64,000 bases of DNA from Diphasiastrum complanatum (lineage: Eukaryota > Streptophyta > Lycopodiopsida > Lycopodiales > Lycopodiaceae): NCBI GenBank assembly GCA_029204225.1, contig CM055094.1, positions 15,130,928-15,194,927 of the forward strand, written 5' to 3'. The notes beneath the pieces are model-generated. The model was not told where the DNA came from, did no database searches, and saw only the letters and a program-made list of their open reading frames with translations. The position numbers and the translations under genes are program-made. Within the stretch, counting starts at the first letter, position 1. Every line of letters starts with the position of its first letter. This document shows, piece by piece, positions 61,201-64,000 of the stretch.

Positions 61201-63025
61201 GACTAAACAGTAAATTAGATTGTACTTTATCTGCAAGGGCTCTCTTGTGTCTTTCATTTTCTTCAAATTTTGTATCTGGGCATGCACGTACATCAATGTG
61301 TCTAACTGTGACGTTGTGAGCTTGTTTTTCCTTTTGCTTTAATGAGTAAAAAGCACTCCAATACCTTTCACATGTGACTGCCGTGCAGTCATGTGAGAGG
61401 ATTCAGAGTGCAAGTTTCTGCAACTTGGGAACACTATACATTACAATTTACACATTCGTGCGAGATGGGGATGGTGATACATAAATTAGTTGATTTTTGA
61501 AATTGTATCTTTAGATAGTACATACTAGAATGTTGCAACTTATAAGCATAGTATCTAGAATTAGTTGAGTTTAGTAAAGATTAAGAGGTGTAGTTACTGG
61601 AGTGGGTAAACTGTTTTTTATGCAGCAATGCAATGAAAGTTAACAAAAGTGCCAGGAGAGACACAAATTGAAGTGATTGGCACAAGATAGTCCAGGGTGA
61701 AGAAAAGAACTGGTACAGTTCACATGTGTGAGCAGGAGATCGGTATTTCATTGTGCAAAATTCAGAAGGGTGCAAACTGGTCACTTCTTGCAACTTTTTT
61801 TCAAGGCTATAATTGTGACAAAGTGTGTGTAAGTTGGAATACATAGGAAATTCACACGAGGTACGTCACTTTTGTGAATAGGCCTTAAAGAGCTCATAGC
61901 AAATAGGAAACGGCTGTCTTGCAAATTTGTGAATTGGCTGACAGATGTGTAGTTGAGGAAAATACCAGTTTCCCTTCAGGTCAGAAACTTTGCTGTTCAA
62001 CAAGTAAAGAGGATCCTCCTTAGTGAATGTCTGCAACTCTTGCTATGAGCTACCTTAAGCTAGATTATATAGGAACATGCAACTGGCTTGGAGAGTCGCT
62101 TCCCTTAGTATGCTTGTGACTCAAGATCACCTCCCTTCAGAATGTAAGAATTTCTTTCCATTTGTTTGTCTTCAATTTGGCTGGCCATTTTTGGCCTACT
62201 GGTAGTATTGCCCACAGTTATGACCCCTATTCTGGGCCAGTGCACCAAATCTCCGTTAATATAGGGCCTAGGCTATTGTTGTTTATAATGTCCAATTGAT
62301 CCGTATTTACTTGCATATTTACAAGACTTCATGACTTGCTATCTGTGAGCCAATTAACCGTCCAATTTATAACTTGTCGAGCAGTGCTGCTGAGGGGCAG
62401 ACGATAGCATTGTCATATTATATGTTAAGAGGAAATATTCCACTTTGGATAGGTATGTCTATAATTTAATATGTAGGTGGTGAACAGGGGGCTGATGAGG
62501 GAGTCAGAGGAAATGAGGAATTGAGAACTCTAGAATACATGTTTAACTCTTATTACTTACGTTTGTACTTACGCATTAGAAAGTGCTTGCAGATACTGTT
62601 TTGGAGGTAGACCCTTATGGGCCAACAAGGATCGAGGAGATCCTGGGATTTGTACCATTTGTGGAGGGTGTCGTACTTATGAGCTGCAGTTGATGCCGCC
62701 CCTTTTATATTATTTGCAGCAGGCTTGCAAGGATCTGCCCTCTACCTCTTATGGACCAAATGACTGGGAATGGCTGACTGTAATCATCTATACATGTGCT
62801 CAGGTAATATACTATTGCAGCTCTTTGCATATACTCCATAATTCATCATACTTGTTATCTGCAGCACTTCAACTTGAAAAGACTTGCCAACAGGATGTCC
62901 TAGTGTTTAACATTGCTGATGTCTTGCAGAGTTGCACAAGGGCTCCATCCAATTTACAAGCAGAGACCCAAAGAAGTGGCTGGCTTGTCGTTGAGGAGGC
63001 CACCATTGTTCAGTATGAGACATAA
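55285..63025 (+). CDS. PDCD2-family protein (programmed cell death 2 C-terminal domain), 8 exons, 404 aa
   Basis: Exons: 55285-55326, 56376-56471, 56628-56711, 56889-56986, 57216-57559, 57818-58061, 62593-62803 and 62930-63025. All introns are GT..AG, phases agree, and the total of 1215 nt gives 404 residues and TAA. The start [14 protein letters not shown] leads into [11 protein letters not shown] and [11 protein letters not shown], the PDCD2-like N-terminus. Zinc-ligand cysteines follow: Cys62/Cys65 (CNVC) and Cys96/Cys101 (CPSAAC). A Ser/Gln-rich acidic linker spans about 110-220. The C-terminal domain includes [32 protein letters not shown] (Cys323/Cys326), [17 protein letters not shown] and [14 protein letters not shown]. 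In yeast and animals this family acts as a chaperone for ribosomal protein uS5 during 40S assembly; the same role here is inferred. Intron 6 (58062-62592) is swollen by transposon remnants. No defects were seen. Confidence 0.93.
58062..59380. other. First part of PDCD2 intron 6, with one protein-like stretch
   Basis: Mostly non-coding. At about 58232-58384 a frame of about 50 codons reads [40 protein letters not shown] and DRSKQALMK before TGA. Its composition is protein-like, but it has no start and matches no family I recognise. It could be a relic exon or a transposon scrap. Confidence 0.45.
59381..60660 (-). pseudogene. Ty3/gypsy pol remnant (RT, RNase H, integrase) in PDCD2 intron 6
   Basis: On the minus strand, near 60650-60545, is [20 protein letters not shown]...[13 protein letters not shown], the gypsy reverse-transcriptase start. 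Near 60170-60080 is [20 protein letters not shown]...[11 protein letters not shown], the region before RNase H. Near 59800-59740 is VFGLP, stop, VIVSD, stop, DSKFTVTFG, the integrase second-Asp motif. Near 59680 is [10 protein letters not shown], the integrase Glu motif. Domains are in the right order but shortened, with many stops. It lies opposite to the host gene and should be removed with the intron. Confidence 0.8.
60667..61450 (-). mobile_element. hAT remnant in PDCD2 intron 6, same family as the left-edge element
   Basis: It starts at 60675 with CATAGAACC followed by a GGTTCGAACC palindromic stretch, matching the ends at 5179 and 7466. On the minus strand, about 61440-61355, is VPKLQKLAL, stop, [20 protein letters not shown], the hATC dimerisation domain. 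The left-edge copy has VPKLRRLAIRILSQNCTAVT in the same place. Only the 3' part of the element remains and the right end was not found. The first 8 bases outside (60667-60674, GCTTGCAG) would be one half of the target duplication. Confidence 0.7.
61451..62592. other. Last part of PDCD2 intron 6
   Basis: Non-coding, with no domain recognised. The rest of the hAT remnant may extend into it. Confidence 0.45.
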
Positions 63026-64000
63026 ATTTGAAATTGAAGTCTTCAGAGCCGCTGATTATGCGCCTTCATATTTTTCTCATTTTTGAGTCATCATTCTTGA
63101 AGGCATATATGCTATCATTTTTTGGGACATTGCTTAAGTAGCCCAAGGTTGCATGTCCTCACTAAGGCTTTTTTACAATGGCAAATCAATGGCAATTCTT
63201 TCCATTTTATTCTGTTGGAAGTCTCACCAAGGCTACCAAAATAATGGCCAGTTGTGTGCTTCTCCTCTACTGAACACGTTTGACTGGCAACCAAATTTTT
63301 TCGGTATTCTGGCCGGCAAGGAGGAAGTCCCACATAACCTGGTAGAGAATTTAGAGAAAATTTGCATGTATGACAGGCCCTTGAATTAGATAAATGGTGG
63401 TGACAGATTTCAATCTTCTTAACTTAGAGGTCAAGTATTCGAACCTCCGACTTTTTTTTCCAATGATGCCGTTGCCTACTGTCATTAAAATTTGTAAGAG
63501 CAATAATCTACATATGACAATACTCTTCCTGTTGTATATTAAACATATATCTATCCTTTTTTGCTTTTTTGTCATGAGATGATATTTTCTGTGCTTTGAT
63601 TGCACTCATTTTACATACTTTTTCAATGGCATCGGGTGTGCACATACTTGCTGATAATACCTGATAAAAGCTGAATCAGCACAATTTTGTCAAAATGTAC
63701 AGAATATAAGATAAAGGTAAGTAGATACACATGCCGAGAGAATGTCAGTGGTGACAGACAAAACACTTATTGTGCATTTTGATTGGGCATTGGGCCACGT
63801 GTACTTTATAGTTTTGACCATCTCCAATCAACCAAATTTCATGGATGGACATTTATGTTTTAATATATTCCATAACAAATGTTCTTGAAAGTTAATATAT
63901 ATCGTGGCTGTTTGCTTCTCATAAAATGGGTGAATTGATGCAGCCTTGAGAATGAAAAGCTTGAAAAGCTAGGGTTTCAGGGAGGAACGAGAGAGAGAGA
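63026..64000. other. 3' flank of the PDCD2-family gene
   Basis: AT-rich sequence likely to include the 3' UTR, with no further gene seen. The window ends in a GAGAGAGA run that may start another microsatellite. Confidence 0.5.

Overview
The window is nuclear DNA of a plant. I base this on two plant-type, intron-containing host genes, Ty1/copia and Ty3/gypsy elements primed by initiator tRNA-Met, hAT elements, and long CT/GA/CA microsatellites. The species cannot be fixed from the sequence. There is no rRNA, no recognisable tRNA gene, no CRISPR array and no bacterial-style operon.

Layout. 1-5179: a large hAT DNA transposon on the minus strand that runs off the left edge. Its transposase is split into about eight exons and carries a nonsense codon. 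6734-7003: terminal exon of a mitochondrial gamma-carbonic-anhydrase gene (+), with its earlier exons not visible. 7458-8029: a hAT-type MITE with an 8-bp target duplication. About 8750-11310: a second, internally deleted hAT copy. 12-24 kb: decayed copia fragments in long stretches I cannot assign. 24.4-25.6 kb: a proline-rich extensin-like gene (+) with frame problems. 26.6-33 kb: several copia pieces. 33-38 kb: a gypsy end and a region studded with a palindromic 17-mer. 38.3-43.3 kb: a nest in which a gypsy remnant is split by a small non-coding LTR element (39066-41013, LTRs, primer site, GATAT target duplication) and then interrupted by a copia element. 44.8-49.6 kb: a gypsy element with a tandemly repeated leader and a copia fragment wedged into its gag/protease region.

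51.8-53.8 kb (-) is the most unusual locus. It is a four-exon, decayed gene for a tyrosine recombinase of the Crypton/DUF3504 type, the domain known from ZMYM-like proteins. It lies head-to-head with the next gene.

55285-63025 (+) is a complete eight-exon PDCD2-family gene. I could join its exons into one 404-residue frame with GT..AG junctions throughout. A perfect 50-bp inverted repeat sits directly at its promoter. Its 4.5-kb intron 6 contains a minus-strand gypsy remnant abutting a hAT remnant of the same family as the one at the left edge.

Two or three host genes are therefore embedded in nested transposon debris. The hAT copies at 1-5179 and 60675-61450 and the MITE at 7458-8029 share the terminus CATAGAACC or a close variant, so one family probably supplied all three. 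The internally deleted copy at about 8750-11310 is linked to it by a shared non-coding block. Exon joins, domain calls and LTR boundaries were done by eye, and no database search was run.
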